Positions 26,306 through 37,327 are shown, numbered from the stretch's first letter. The stretch is 44,245 bases of DNA from Candidatus Methylobacter titanis (GCA_029946125.1 JAQSDX010000029.1:1-44245); one strand, 5' to 3'. Notes: a model not told the origin generated them from the letters alone. Made by a program: numbers and translations.

Positions 26306-28240
26306 TCAACTCAGAATGGCCAATGATATACCTGTCCGTAGCAACTCGACCAACTCCTCTGAAGACAACGGCTGACTAAAATAAAAGCCCTGCCCTTCGC
26401 CACAACCCTGGGCCTGCAGGAATGCCAGTTGTTCGCGTGTTTCCACACCCTCGGCAATGACGCGCTGATTGAGGCTTTTTCCCATGCTGACGACTGCGGC
26501 TACGATCGAGGCATCGTCCGAATCGGCCGTGGCATGAGTGATATCACGCATGAACGACTGGTCGATCTTCAGGGCGTCAATCGGGAAACGTTTTAGATAA
26601 CTCAAGCTGGAATAACCGGTACCGAAGTCATCAATGGTAAGCCGCACACCCATGGCTTTGAGCTCATTGAGTACAAGGGCAGTTGAGTCTGTATCATGCA
26701 TGAGCACACTTTCGGTCAGCTCAAGTTCGAGATTGCTCGGCGCCAGACCGGTATCTTTCAGGATACCGGACAGGCTTTCCTGAAAATCCTTGTGCCTGAA
26801 CTGCACGGCGGAGATATTGACCGCCATCGGTACAGGCGGCAAGCCAGCATCCTGCCAGGCCTGGGCTTGTCGGCAGGCTTCGCGCAGCACCCACGTGCCA
26901 AGGGGTACGATAAGGCCGCAATCTTCGGCGATCAAAATAAACTGCTCAGGCATGATCAGTCCGCGATGCGGATGCTGCCAGCGTACGAGTGCCTCGACGC
27001 CAGAAATGGTTCCGGTTTCAAGATTGATCTTCGGCTGGTATTGCAGCATGAATTCCTGCCGTTCCAGGGCGAGGCGCAGCCCACTCTCGATGAAGTGCCG
27101 CTCGACGGCCAGTACGTTCATGTTCTGCTCGAAAAACTGGTAATTATTGCGACCGCCTTCCTTGGCGTGGTACATCGCAGTGTCCGCATTTTTAATCAGG
27201 GTATCCGCATCCTGACCATCATCAGGGTAGATGCTGATGCCGATGCTCACTGAGACGTGAAGCTCAAGCTGATCGATGAGGTGTGGAACAGTTAGCGCAT
27301 CGAGTATTTTTTGTGCACTGAGCGCTGCATCTTCTGCGTGCTCGACGTCGGCAAGCAGTATTACAAATTCGTCCCCACCCTGACGGCATACAGTGTCCGA
27401 GTTGCGTACACCCGCCGTTAAGCGTTTCGCTATCGACTGCAGCAGTTGATCGCCAATCTTATGCCCCAGCGAATCGTTGATGTGTTTAAAGCGGTCCAGA
27501 TCCAAAAACATCACCGCGAGTTGCTTGCCATGACGGCGCGCCAGCGCAATTGCCTGGGCGAGCCGGTCGTTCAGTAGAAGACGATTAGGCAAATCGGTGA
27601 GGGCATCGTGTTGGGCCAAATGGACCATCCGAACTTTAGCTTTTTCGACTTCTTCGGCCAAGGTGAGTGCTTCAATGGTAGCGACGACCAGATTTTCGTT
27701 CGCCTGCTGCAATTGAAGTACGTGATCGTCGAGTGCAGTCTTCTCTTTGGACAACGCCAATTCAGTGGCGTGCAATCCAGACTCTGCTTCGCGTAGCTCC
27801 TGCACCGTCTGTTCCAGTATCTGGCTGTGGTGCTTCGATTTGGTGTGCAACAGGCGTACTTCCAGCATGTTGTGGAGGCGCGTCAGCACTTCGACCCGAT
27901 CAAACGGCTTGGTGATGAAATCTTTTGCACCGAGTTGCAGTGCGCGCAATTTGTGACTCGGTTGGGCAGTGATCACCAGGACCGGAAGGTAGCCGTCCAG
28001 TTCGATTTCCTTCAATCCTTCCATCACCTGGAATCCATCCATTACAGGCATCTGCAAATCGAGCAGGATCAGGTCGTACCGGTTTTTGCGATAGAGCTCA
28101 CAAACCATAAGCGGATCCATCGTAGACGTGATGGAAGTATAGCCGGCATCGTGCAGTATATGCTCGAGCAGAAGCACATTGGCCTCCTTATCGTCAACGA
28201 TCAGGATGTTGGCGTTAAAAATGTCGGACGCACTGGTCAT
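26306..28240 (-). CDS. Response regulator with GGDEF and EAL domains
   Basis: A protein of about 644 residues. An N-terminal receiver (NILIVDDKEAN, phosphorylation site in LILLDLQMPVMDG, Lys in FITKPF) is followed by a coiled coil. Next is a GGDEF domain with intact RQGGDEFVILL, then an EAL domain with EALVRW, MAVNISAVQF, ELTESVLM, IDDFGTGYSSLSYLKRFPIDALKID and IAEGVET. Both c-di-GMP catalytic sites look intact, so it may make and degrade c-di-GMP under control of phosphorylation. The ATG at 28240 is preferred (AAAGGAG site); a longer frame to 28279 overlaps the kinase gene. The upstream hybrid kinase is its probable partner. Confidence 0.93.
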   Translation of the reverse strand: MTSASDIFNANILIVDDKEANVLLLEHILHDAGYTSITSTMDPLMVCELYRKNRYDLILLDLQMPVMDGFQVMEGLKEIELDGYLPVLVITAQPSHKLRALQLGAKDFITKPFDRVEVLTRLHNMLEVRLLHTKSKHHSQILEQTVQELREAESGLHATELALSKEKTALDDHVLQLQQANENLVVATIEALTLAEEVEKAKVRMVHLAQHDALTDLPNRLLLNDRLAQAIALARRHGKQLAVMFLDLDRFKHINDSLGHKIGDQLLQSIAKRLTAGVRNSDTVCRQGGDEFVILLADVEHAEDAALSAQKILDALTVPHLIDQLELHVSVSIGISIYPDDGQDADTLIKNADTAMYHAKEGGRNNYQFFEQNMNVLAVERHFIESGLRLALERQEFMLQYQPKINLETGTISGVEALVRWQHPHRGLIMPEQFILIAEDCGLIVPLGTWVLREACRQAQAWQDAGLPPVPMAVNISAVQFRHKDFQESLSGILKDTGLAPSNLELELTESVLMHDTDSTALVLNELKAMGVRLTIDDFGTGYSSLSYLKRFPIDALKIDQSFMRDITHATADSDDASIVAAVVSMGKSLNQRVIAEGVETREQLAFLQAQGCGEGQGFYFSQPLSSEELVELLRTGISLAILS

Positions 28241-28256
28241 AATTATTCGCGCTCCT

Positions 28257-30329
28257 TTATTTGCACTGATTGGTTCCATTTTCTGCGAACTCCAGCACTT
28301 CGTCCAGCGTGTTCATGAACTCATTGACCTTAATCGGTTTGGTGAGATAGCGGAAGAATCCGGCCTCCAGTCCCTTCTCGATATCACGCGGTATTGCATT
28401 GGCACTGAGGGCCACCACGGGGATGTGCGCCGTTGCCGGATCTTCGCGCAATATCTTCAGCGCTTCGATACCGCTGAAGCCAGGCAGATTGATGTCCATC
28501 AGGATCACCTCCGGCTGAAACGCACACGCAATTTCGATGCCGAGATATCCGTCCGCTGCACTCAACAGGCGCATATCGGGACGGCGCGCAATCAATTGCT
28601 CGATCAGCATCAGATTGGCCTGGTTGTCCTCTACATAGAGCAGCGTGCGTGACGGTGCGTCGTTGTTAACTTGCTCTTGGGCAACTGGCGTGGATTCGGC
28701 GGTGCCAGCCTCAATTTGTGATGGGGCGACCGCGCTCAGTTCGAACCAGAACACACTCCCCACCCCGATGGTACTTTCCACGCCGATTACGCCCCCCATC
28801 AGTTCGACCAATCGCTTGGTCACCACCAGGCCGATGCCAGTGCCTTCCTCGGCACTGGCTTCCTGGCCGAGACGATTGAACGGCTGGAACAGTTGCGCCA
28901 GCTTTTCCGCAGGCAAACCCGCACCGGTATCAGTGACGCTAACGCGAATACGCTCCGGGGCGCTTGCGGTGCACGCCACGACGACCGATCCTCCTGCCTG
29001 GTTGTATTTAATCGCATTGGAAAGCAGGTTAATCAGAACCTGCTTGACCCGGGTCCGATCGGCCATGACAAAGTTAGGGATGTCGAACTGGGGAAAGGCC
29101 ATCTGGATGCCTCGTTTTTGCGCCTGCGGTTCGATCATAGCCTGGCATTCAAGCATGACTTCGGCCAGGGACACCGATTCCAGCGACAGCGACAGTCTGC
29201 CGGACTCGATCACCGCGAGATCGAGGATTTCGTTAATCAGCTCCAGCAGATACCATCCGCCCTGGAGAATCTGCTCAATGCTTGCCGTCTGCGAGGGTGT
29301 TGGCGGAGGGGAATCAGACTCCATCAACTGGGCGAAACCAAGGATAGCATTGAGCGGGCTGCGCAGTTCATGGCTCATGCTGGACAGGAAATCCGATTTC
29401 GCCAGATTGGCTTTTTCCGCTGTTGACTTGGCGTCGATCAGCGTGGCTTCAACCTGCCTGCGTTCGGTCAGGTCGCGGGTTAATTTGGCGAAACCGCGCA
29501 GATTGCCTAGTTGATCTCGAATCGCCGTGTACACCACGTTGGCCCAGAAGCTTGATCCATCCTTGCGCACCCGCCAGCCTTCGTCCTCGAAGCGGCCGTT
29601 GGCTATCACCGCCTCCAAGTCGCGCGGGGGCTTGCCGTTGATGACATCTTGCTCAAGATAAAACCGCGAGAAGTGCCGGCCGACGATATCTTCCGCAGAG
29701 TAGCCCTGGATTCTTTCCGCACCGGCATTCCAGCTCACCACGCGCCCCTCCGGATCCAACATGACAATGGCGTAATCGGTCACACTCTCTACCATCAAGC
29801 GAAAGCTTTCCTCGGTCCACCGCAGTTTCTCTTCCACCAGCTTGCGCGCGGTGTTGTCGGTACCGATCAGCAGATAACCGATGATGGTGTTTTGATCGTC
29901 GCGCAGCGCCGTGACCGACACCACCGCCGGGAAGCGGCTGCCATCCTTGCGGATATAGGTCAGCTCGTAGATGTCCTCAATGCCGCGCGAGGCCTTCACC
30001 ACCAAGGCCTCAAAGCCTGGTGTAATCGGAATTCCAAGTTCGACGCTCAATGCCTTGGCGCGCGCGATTACTTCCTGCGGATCGGAAATGTCGGCCGGGG
30101 TGATCTTGTTTACCACTTCGGCAGCCGTGTAGCCCAGCATGCGCTCGGCGCCGACGTTGAATATCTGAATGATGCCCTTCGCGTCAGTGGCGATACTTGA
30201 GAAATTGGCGCTGTTAAAAAAAATCGCACTCTGCAAGGCACCTGCTTTAAGCTGCATCTCTTGGCGGCGGCGCTCGGTGATGCCAGCGAGGACGTCGGGA
30301 GTGAGTGAATCGAGTGGTTTTTCAGACAT
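28257..30329 (-). CDS. PAS-PAS hybrid sensor histidine kinase with C-terminal receiver
   Basis: A protein of about 690 residues without membrane segments. There are two PAS domains with PAC motifs (IATDAKGIIQIFNVGAERML; IVMLDPEGRVVSWNAGAERI), HisKA (FLSSMSHELRSPLNAILGFAQLM, phospho-His in SHELRSP), HATPase_c (LINLLSNAIKYN, VTDTGAGLP, GTGIGLVVTKRLVELMGG) and a C-terminal receiver (LLYVEDNQANL, VILMDINLPGFSG, YLTKPI). The start is uncertain: ATG 30329 has AGGTAAG upstream, while a longer frame reaches 30380. It lies between the KaiC-like gene and the REC-GGDEF-EAL gene, a known type of KaiC-kinase signalling cluster. Confidence 0.92.
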   Translation of the reverse strand: MSEKPLDSLTPDVLAGITERRRQEMQLKAGALQSAIFFNSANFSSIATDAKGIIQIFNVGAERMLGYTAAEVVNKITPADISDPQEVIARAKALSVELGIPITPGFEALVVKASRGIEDIYELTYIRKDGSRFPAVVSVTALRDDQNTIIGYLLIGTDNTARKLVEEKLRWTEESFRLMVESVTDYAIVMLDPEGRVVSWNAGAERIQGYSAEDIVGRHFSRFYLEQDVINGKPPRDLEAVIANGRFEDEGWRVRKDGSSFWANVVYTAIRDQLGNLRGFAKLTRDLTERRQVEATLIDAKSTAEKANLAKSDFLSSMSHELRSPLNAILGFAQLMESDSPPPTPSQTASIEQILQGGWYLLELINEILDLAVIESGRLSLSLESVSLAEVMLECQAMIEPQAQKRGIQMAFPQFDIPNFVMADRTRVKQVLINLLSNAIKYNQAGGSVVVACTASAPERIRVSVTDTGAGLPAEKLAQLFQPFNRLGQEASAEEGTGIGLVVTKRLVELMGGVIGVESTIGVGSVFWFELSAVAPSQIEAGTAESTPVAQEQVNNDAPSRTLLYVEDNQANLMLIEQLIARRPDMRLLSAADGYLGIEIACAFQPEVILMDINLPGFSGIEALKILREDPATAHIPVVALSANAIPRDIEKGLEAGFFRYLTKPIKVNEFMNTLDEVLEFAENGTNQCK

Positions 30330-30410
30330 GGACTTACCTGCTTGCTGCAACATAATTATGTGATCGCCGGACGCTGTCATTTCTGTTCATTACCGCCCTC
30401 CATCACCTGA

Positions 30411-31641
30411 TCATTCTGGCCACGAGTTGATTGTGGGTCGGCCCGACATAATTCCGGTATACGCAGATAAAGTCTCGCCAATACTGATGCCTTTGTCTGT
30501 AATGTCAAACAATCGAATGTCCTTACTGTGCTCACTGCCACGGACTTTAACGACCGAGAAGATGCGTTTGAATTGGCCCGCAATTTCGACATAACGCTGC
30601 ACGATAATCGCGTCAGCGAGAAAAGCACTCCCAAATGGACTAAAGCGCAAATCGGTATAGCGGTCTTCCAGTTCCGAGGTCATTAATATGGTCACGCCTA
30701 AATCCGTCAGTTCGGCAATCATCCTGTACAGCGACCCACGAAAATCTTCACTGAACTCGGGTGCCAGTGCCAGTTCAAATCCAGACAAGGAGTCAATGAC
30801 GACGCGCTTTGCCTGCATTCTAGTAATCATTTCTATCAAGTCATGCAAGGTTTCATCAATCGACAAATCCAGAGAGCGCGTGTTGATCACCCCGACTTGT
30901 CCAGCCGTGACCAGCGTAGATAGCTGATTGTTCATCATCTGGCTGGGGCTTTTCAAACGCCGCAATCACACCGGGTTCGCCCCTGCGCACCCCTTCGGCG
31001 AGGAATTCCGTCGCCAATATGGTTTTTCCGGAACCGGATGGCCCGACCAGGAGTAGCGAATATCCAGCCGGCAAGCCGCCACCCAACATTTCATCCAGAC
31101 CGGGTACTCCCATCGGCACACGTTGCTTCCCAGTGGATACCTTGTTTGCTGACCCTACCGCTGCGCCCTGTTGGACAATCGCACGCGGGAAAACCTGAAT
31201 TCCTTCGTCACTGATACGGAAGGTATGCAAACCGGGTACCTGGGCCTGGCCACGCATTTTGACCACTTGTATCTTGCGCACCGTTGAATTGCGCTGCAAA
31301 TTCTGTGTAAGCCACAGGATGCCATCCGCCACGGTAAAGACGGGGCTGGACTCTGTTTCTGGCGTCAAATATTCACCGATTAAAAATGTGGTTGCCTGCC
31401 AGCTCGTCATTTGCATGCCGAGTTGTTGAACGAAATGCTGCAACTCGGACGCCCCCTGCTTCATATGCTTCGCTGACTGCACGACTGATCGAAACGAATC
31501 AACAAATACAAGACTGGGAGCATAGTCTTTCACTTCTTCGGCTATGCGTGACAATACGCAGTCAAAATCACCCTCCATGAGGTCTGCAGACAGGTTGACG
31601 TAGCGGATCGATTCATTGACCTTATTGATAGGCGGATTCAA
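30411..31641 (-). pseudogene. KaiC-like ATPase, 5'-truncated and frameshifted
   Basis: Two overlapping frames together make most of a double-RecA KaiC-family protein. The first (31641-30856) starts inside the first RecA domain (VNLSADLMEGDFD, then SLVFVDSFRSVVQ) with no Walker A; its only start is a TTG, and a stop lies seven codons upstream. It reaches the second domain's Walker A GPSGSGKT and GEPGVIAAFEK, then shifts. The reading continues in the other frame (SPSQMMNNQLSTL to 30411) with MQAKRVVIDSLSGFELAL, RFSPFGSAFLADAII and VKVRGSEHSKDIR. A one-base change near 30951-30957 would join them. Either a pseudogene or a sequencing error plus real truncation. Confidence 0.8.
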
Positions 31642-31703
31642 CTCCGAAGTGCAATCCTAGTATTCAGACGTTCTTCGTTACTAACTGCAGCAAGCAATAC
31701 GAC

Positions 31704-34700
31704 TCACCCAGTAATAACCCGCCTCAACAATTTGCGCAATTCCTCAACAACAAGTACGCTCGCAGCCACACCAACCGCCATCAGCCAATCCAGTTTTGTT
31801 AACGCTGTGGTATGGAAGATTAACTGTGCAATCGGCCAATGTATCACCAGTATTTGCAGCAGTACCACCCCGAATATAGCCAGCCAGAGCCATCGGTTGG
31901 CGCAAAAATGCCGGTTGAAGGTCGTACCTTTTTCCGCTCGGGCATTAAATACGTTGAACACCTGGAACAACACAAAGGTGGTAAACGCCAGGGTCGTCGC
32001 ATGAGCCGCGCCTGTTCCCGACAGGCTTTCGCCGATTTGCAGGTCGTAATACAAAATGCCCAGAGTGCCGATAGCCATGATCAGCCCATAACTGAAAAGG
32101 TTGCCAAAACGCCGCAATGACAGTATCCGCGATTCAGGGTTGCGCGGCGCTTCGTCCATGCTGCCGGTGCGAACCGGATCGACGCCCAGCGACATCGCCG
32201 GCGGACCATCCATGATGATGTTGATCCACAGCAATTGCACGGCGGTAAACGGCAAGGGTAACCCTAACAGCGGCGCTCCGGCTACGGTCAGGATGGCGCC
32301 GATATTGGTGGATAGCTGAAAGCGCACGAATTTGACCATGTTGTCGTAAATCCCCCGGCCCTCTTTGACCGCCTTGACGATGGTGGCAAAATTGTCATCG
32401 GTCAATATCATCGATGCGGCTTCCCTGGCGACATCGGTACCGGTAATGCCCATGGCGATGCCAATATCGGCGCTCTTTAAAGCGGGCGCATCGTTGACGC
32501 CGTCGCCGGTCATCGCCACCACATGACCATCGATTTTCAAGGCTTTGACGATCCGCACTTTCTGTTCCGGTGCGATGCGGGCAAAGACGGTAATGGCGTT
32601 GATACGCGCAGCCAGCGCGTCATCATCCAGTCCGGCCAATTCTTCGCCTTCGATCACTTCACCTGCCAAGCCCAGTTCCTGGGCAATCGCAAAGGCTGTT
32701 ACTTTCTGGTCGCCGGTAATCATTTTCACGGCAATGCCGGCCTGTTGGCAAAGTTTGATGGCCTCGCGGGCTTCGGGTCTGGGCGGATCCATGAGACCGA
32801 CCAGAGCGACAAAGGTCAGTTCCTGGATATATTGGAACAAGTCGTTATCTGCATTGAAGTCGCCTGCGGGCAGGGTGCGCACTGCTACGCCCAACACGCG
32901 TAGACCAGTGCCTGCCATGTCTTGGTTTTGAGCCAGCAGTTGCTCCTGTTTAAGCGGCAGCGAGTTGCCATTGTTATCAATGATCGACTGACTCAGTTTG
33001 AGCAAGACTTCCGGCGCGCCCTTGATAAATACCTTGATCTGGTCGCCCTGTTGATGAAAAGTCGCCATGAATTTATGCTCGGCATCGAAAGGGATCTCGG
33101 CGATGCGCGGCAGTTGCAAGATGGCCTGATCCTGGTCGATACCGCCTTTGGCGGCAAGCACTAATAATGCGCCTTCCATAGGATCGCCGACCACCTGTTT
33201 GCCCTGCAAATGACTATTGTTGCACAGCGCTAAAGGCAGCAATAAATCCGCTAAATCATCCGCTGCAATACCTTCTTTCGATGGCAAAATATCGCCGACA
33301 GTGTCATAACCTTCACCGTTGACCTTATAGCTTTGGCCTTTATAAAAAATCGACCGCGCAGTCATTTTGTTAACGGTCAAGGTGCCGGTCTTGTCCGTAC
33401 AAATAACCGTGGTGCAACCCAAGGTTTCCACAGCGGACAGTCGTTTGACGATGGCGCGTTGCCGGGCCATCCGATGCATCCCCAAAGCCAGGGTTACGGT
33501 GACCACTGCCGGCAAACCCTCGGGGATGGCCGCCACCGCCAGGGCAATCGCGGTGAATGCGGTTTGAATCAACGGCTCGCCGCGCCACAAGGCGGACATA
33601 AACAATAGCCCGATGATTGCAACGGCTATCAAGGCCAGACGTTTGCCCAGACTGTCGAGCTGTATTTGCAAGGGGGTATCGCCGTCTTTTTCCTCGGCCA
33701 ACAGTCCCGCCAGCTTGCCGATCTCGGTACTCATACCGGTAGCGGTCACCAGCATTTCGGCACGACCACGGGTAACGGCATTATTCATATACAGCATGTT
33801 GCTGCGTTCGACAATCGGTAGCGTTATCGGCTCAATTGGCTGTTGGTGCTTGGCAACGGGTACCGACTCGCCGGTCAACGCGGACTCATCGACTTCCAAT
33901 GTCTGACAGGAAATAATGCGGCCATCGGCGGGAATCTTGTCGCCGGGTTCCAGGATGACTATATCGCCCGGCACCAGTTGCTCTGCAGGCAGTTCAACAG
34001 TGCGACCGTCACGGCGCACATCAGCCTGCAACGCGAGCATATTCTTAAGCGCCGCCAGCGATTTTTCAGCCTGAAATTCCTGGTAAAACCCCAGCAGCGC
34101 ATTGATGGTTACAACGACTAAAATCACAATGCCGTCGGTTAAATCGCCGATCATGGCGGCCAAAATAGCCGCTACAATCAGCACCAGGATAAGAAAGCTT
34201 TTGAACTGCGATAACAACAGGTGCCAGACCGGACGCGGCGGTTTTTCATCCAGCCGGTTAGGGCCGTAACGATTCAAGCGGTCTGCGGCGGCTGTTTGGC
34301 TCAAGCCGATGGCCGAATCAGACTGCTGGGCGGCAAGTGCCGCCTCCACCGGCAGGGTATGCCAGCCCGGCTGAACGTCCAAGTCTGGAGCGGATGCCGA
34401 TCCTGAGGTATCTTGTTCATGCTGTTGCAGCTTCAACCAGGATTGCCAAACGGATAACAGAACAGCCAAAATCACTGGCCCTAAAAACAGGCCGACCATG
34501 CCGAAAGTCGTGAGTCCGCCAAGAACGCCGAACAGCACCACCAAAAAAGGCACCCGGCTGGCGCCGCTGATAACCAGCGGCCGGATAACATTATCCACGG
34601 TACTCACAACCAGAAAGCCCCAGAGCAACAAGCCTACACCCTGCCAAGACTGTCCCGTCAATATCAGCATGATACTGATCGGCATCCACACCAGTGTTGC

Positions 34701-35471
34701 GCCCATCGGTATCAGCGCCAACAACGCGGTCACCGTAGCCAACAGTACCGGCGCCTGGACACCGGCAACAGCGTAACCTAATCCGGCCAGCATGCCCTGC
34801 CCCAGCGCTGCAAGCACTAGGCCGTAAACGACGGCTCGGGTCGTGTGTCCGGCGGCTTGCAGATAAACATGTTGATATTTCCCCAGAAACCGTACTAGGC
34901 CTTGATTCAACTGTCTAACGCCCTCGTCACCGTCACGGAAACAAAAGAATACTGTCACCAGGATAACGCCCAACTTCATAATGTACTGCCCGATACCGCC
35001 AAGGAACTTGGCAAATTCGCCAGACCACTGCTGAGCCCAGCCGGCAAATTGCGCGGCCACTCCGGCCCGGTCGTCAATCACTCGGTCTAACCAGTGTTGC
35101 GCGGTGTTGCCCAGCCATGGAATGCGTTTGATAAAATCGGGCAAACGGTAAGTGTCTGGGTTAAAACCGCTGATCAGGGTTTGATAGGCGGTTTTCAGCT
35201 CGTCTTGCAACATCGCGGCCAGCCAGTAGACGATCAGGAAGATCACTGCCGCAATCATCGTCGTCATCAGCGCCGCACTGAGCGTGGCATTGCCGTTGAG
35301 TCGATGCCTTAAGCACCGGTAAGCCGGCCATGCCACGTAGGCGATAATCAGCGCCCAGGTCAGGGTGAGCAAAAACTCATGCAGCACCATAAAGCCCAAC
35401 AATAAAAGCCCCGCCAGTAAAATACCGGGAATGAGCTGGCGTATCGGTGTATTTTTCATAAAATCATTCAT
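31704..35471 (-). CDS. AI-2E-type permease fused to a P2-type cation-transporting ATPase
   Basis: One uninterrupted frame of 1255 residues. Residues 1-345 are an AI-2E/YdiK/PerM-type permease with about eight helices ([54 protein letters not shown]). After a short linker, residues 370-1255 form a complete P2-type ATPase: cation N-domain ([18 protein letters not shown]), TGES at 533-536, PEGLP at 650-654, phosphorylation motif DKTGTLT at 693-699, [31 protein letters not shown], and M6 [16 protein letters not shown]. The M4 and M6 residues suggest Ca2+ or a similar divalent cation. A GGTGAG site precedes the ATG. The KaiC remnant begins 63 bp after its stop. Confidence 0.88.
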   Translation of the reverse strand: MNDFMKNTPIRQLIPGILLAGLLLLGFMVLHEFLLTLTWALIIAYVAWPAYRCLRHRLNGNATLSAALMTTMIAAVIFLIVYWLAAMLQDELKTAYQTLISGFNPDTYRLPDFIKRIPWLGNTAQHWLDRVIDDRAGVAAQFAGWAQQWSGEFAKFLGGIGQYIMKLGVILVTVFFCFRDGDEGVRQLNQGLVRFLGKYQHVYLQAAGHTTRAVVYGLVLAALGQGMLAGLGYAVAGVQAPVLLATVTALLALIPMGATLVWMPISIMLILTGQSWQGVGLLLWGFLVVSTVDNVIRPLVISGASRVPFLVVLFGVLGGLTTFGMVGLFLGPVILAVLLSVWQSWLKLQQHEQDTSGSASAPDLDVQPGWHTLPVEAALAAQQSDSAIGLSQTAAADRLNRYGPNRLDEKPPRPVWHLLLSQFKSFLILVLIVAAILAAMIGDLTDGIVILVVVTINALLGFYQEFQAEKSLAALKNMLALQADVRRDGRTVELPAEQLVPGDIVILEPGDKIPADGRIISCQTLEVDESALTGESVPVAKHQQPIEPITLPIVERSNMLYMNNAVTRGRAEMLVTATGMSTEIGKLAGLLAEEKDGDTPLQIQLDSLGKRLALIAVAIIGLLFMSALWRGEPLIQTAFTAIALAVAAIPEGLPAVVTVTLALGMHRMARQRAIVKRLSAVETLGCTTVICTDKTGTLTVNKMTARSIFYKGQSYKVNGEGYDTVGDILPSKEGIAADDLADLLLPLALCNNSHLQGKQVVGDPMEGALLVLAAKGGIDQDQAILQLPRIAEIPFDAEHKFMATFHQQGDQIKVFIKGAPEVLLKLSQSIIDNNGNSLPLKQEQLLAQNQDMAGTGLRVLGVAVRTLPAGDFNADNDLFQYIQELTFVALVGLMDPPRPEAREAIKLCQQAGIAVKMITGDQKVTAFAIAQELGLAGEVIEGEELAGLDDDALAARINAITVFARIAPEQKVRIVKALKIDGHVVAMTGDGVNDAPALKSADIGIAMGITGTDVAREAASMILTDDNFATIVKAVKEGRGIYDNMVKFVRFQLSTNIGAILTVAGAPLLGLPLPFTAVQLLWINIIMDGPPAMSLGVDPVRTGSMDEAPRNPESRILSLRRFGNLFSYGLIMAIGTLGILYYDLQIGESLSGTGAAHATTLAFTTFVLFQVFNVFNARAEKGTTFNRHFCANRWLWLAIFGVVLLQILVIHWPIAQLIFHTTALTKLDWLMAVGVAASVLVVEELRKLLRRVITG

Positions 35472-35769
35472 AACTGCAACTCACCCAAGTAAAATAATGT
35501 GTGAACCCGATGTTCAAATCTCATTGTATGCTATAGCCGTTTAATTATCAGCGCAGGCTTTATCCTGAAAAAATGAAATTATTCAGCACTGTGATTATAA
35601 ATGGTCTGCTATATAATAAAAAAATTCAACGCAAATGACGAGCCAACTTCATCGTGCATTGATGCCAGCAGCGTCCACAGGGAATACGCAACACCGTGTA
35701 ACAGCAGTTGTAAATCAGGAATAAAATGCACCCTCTCTATAAAATTCTGTCCACTATCCGGTAACCGCA
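35472..35769. promoter_or_regulatory. Divergent intergenic region
   Basis: About 300 AT-rich bases between the permease-ATPase gene (-) and the diguanylate cyclase gene (+). It must contain both promoters, but I cannot place a convincing -35/-10 pair. An A-rich stretch with TATAATAAAAAA lies at 35613-35624. There are no ORFs with a ribosome site and no strong hairpin. Confidence 0.4.
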
Positions 35770-36963
35770 ATGACTCTCGACATCCGCACGATGATGGTGA
35801 TGGTATCCGCGCTGAGCGTGCTGTTTTCCGCCCTGCTTACACTGGCCGGATTACATGGCGGTAACACTCGTGGAGTTCAACACTGGGCAACAGGCAGTCT
35901 ATGCATGGGACTAGGCCTAGGCTTTTCCTATACCCATCTGGGACTCGACAGCACTTGGGTTTTGTCATTTGGCGCTACCTTAATGGCGGCGGGAATAGGT
36001 TTGCAATTCAACGGAATTCAGGCATTCAAGACAGGGCACTGTAACCGATATATTCCATGGTTGCTGGTCGTCGTGGTGTTTATTCAAAGCATTTGGTTCG
36101 TTGTCCTTCATCCCGATATTCATGCCCGCGTGATCGCCAATTCGTTGGCGTTCTCCATCGGCAACGCAGCCTGCGCCCGTGCTTTGTTCATCCGCATAGA
36201 TCAACCGTTACGTACTGCGTATTGGTTTACCGGCGCGTCGTTCACTGTCGTTGCCGCGATGTTTCTGGCCAGAGCGGTGATCGTTTTTCTCGCGCCGCCC
36301 GATACCTATAGCCTTTATGCGCAAACACCCATCAATCCGGCAAGCTTTTTTATTGGCAGCATGGCGCAAATGTGCCTGACGTTTGGACTCGTACTGATGC
36401 TGAATTACCGCCTTGCCACGGATCTGCAAAAACTGGCCTCGACTGATATGCTGACCGGGGCGCTGAACCGTCGAAGCCTGGAACAGGAAGCCGTCCGTCT
36501 GTCAGCGCGCTGCAACCGTACCGGCGATACGCTGGCAGTGCTGATGATTGATGTCGATCACTTCAAGTCTATCAATGACCGCTACGGTCACCCGGTAGGA
36601 GATGAGGTATTGCGGCGTCTGGCTGCGGTGGCGCAAAAAACCATTCGCAGCGACGACTACTTCGCCCGCTATGGCGGCGAGGAATTTTGTATTCTACTGC
36701 CGTCTACTCTCGAAAAAGATGCCTGGATATTGGCGGATCGCCTGCGTCAAACCTATGCGGCAATGGTGATCGAATACGACGGCGTAGCTCTGAGCAGTAC
36801 CATCAGCATCGGCGTATCTGATTCGACACATACAGGCGTGGAATTCGCTTCATTGATAGCCGCCGCCGATCAGGCAATGTATCGCGCCAAACTGGAAGGC
36901 CGCAATCGAGTAGTCATGCATTCGGATCAAGTCGAATTATCCGTCGATGTCGTGTTGTTATAG
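35770..36963 (+). CDS. Membrane-anchored diguanylate cyclase
   Basis: A protein of 397 residues. Residues 1-215 contain six or seven hydrophobic segments, probably a MASE-like sensory membrane domain. A C-terminal GGDEF domain has STDMLTGALNRRSLEQE, VLMIDVDHFKSINDRYGHPVGDEVL and the active-site YGGEEFCILLP. The inhibitory I-site RSDD lies exactly five residues before GGEEF, so product feedback inhibition is expected. It makes c-di-GMP from GTP. It is a single gene divergent from the permease-ATPase fusion. Confidence 0.92.
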   Translation: MTLDIRTMMVMVSALSVLFSALLTLAGLHGGNTRGVQHWATGSLCMGLGLGFSYTHLGLDSTWVLSFGATLMAAGIGLQFNGIQAFKTGHCNRYIPWLLVVVVFIQSIWFVVLHPDIHARVIANSLAFSIGNAACARALFIRIDQPLRTAYWFTGASFTVVAAMFLARAVIVFLAPPDTYSLYAQTPINPASFFIGSMAQMCLTFGLVLMLNYRLATDLQKLASTDMLTGALNRRSLEQEAVRLSARCNRTGDTLAVLMIDVDHFKSINDRYGHPVGDEVLRRLAAVAQKTIRSDDYFARYGGEEFCILLPSTLEKDAWILADRLRQTYAAMVIEYDGVALSSTISIGVSDSTHTGVEFASLIAAADQAMYRAKLEGRNRVVMHSDQVELSVDVVLL

Positions 36964-37041
36964 ACTAAGCCGTTGAGCGTGCGTCGATACAATATTTCAC
37001 ACCATGACTGATAAATACGAAAGAACATAGAAATAGACGGC

Positions 37042-37070
37042 GACATGTTGCCGCGAGACAACGTGTCTCA
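37042..37070. repeat. 29-nt repeat, copy 1
   Basis: Starts GACATGTTGCCGCG and contains a GAGACA/TGTCTC hairpin. It matches 37299-37327 at 22 of 29 positions in the same orientation; differences are scattered. It lies in the 438-bp gap after the diguanylate cyclase gene, where no coding gene is seen. Function unknown; possibly a dispersed genomic repeat or a paired protein-binding site. Confidence 0.5.
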
Positions 37071-37186
37071 ACAATCGGGTGGTTAAGCGGCGATTCTCAT
37101 GTTGACCAGATTGACAGCCTGAAATCGATCAGCTTGCTCTCAACTGCCTAAGATAGCGTCCTGTTATGGGTAGGCGTAACGGCCGG

Positions 37187-37215
37187 CAAAAAAAATGCGG
37201 TCAAATTGACCGCAT
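37187..37215 (-). terminator. Rho-independent terminator of the dksA-gluQ transcript
   Basis: On the minus strand a 9-bp perfect stem (ATGCGGTCA with TGACCGCAT) and 3-nt loop is followed at once by eight T. It lies about 187 nt downstream of the gluQ stop. Downstream on the plus strand an orphan AGGAGGT (37236-37242) is not followed by any credible gene. Confidence 0.75.
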
Positions 37216-37298
37216 GAAAGACTCTAAAACCCTTTAGGAGGTAGTAATAAACAAGAGTGCGGTCATGTTAGCCCGCTCTGCCCCCCAGGTAAATATGA

Positions 37299-37327
37299 CA
37301 TATTGTCGCGCGACAGGTTGTCACAGG
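37299..37327. repeat. 29-nt repeat, copy 2
   Basis: Starts GACATATTGTCGCGCG and contains the perfect palindrome TGTCGCGCGACA (37306-37317). It is the partner of the copy at 37042-37070, 257 bp away in direct orientation. Confidence 0.5.

Noticed and set aside
30920-30965. Programmed ribosomal frameshift making an intact KaiC
   Set aside because: No recognised +1 shift signal, and the gene also lacks its 5' part; mutation or read error is simpler.
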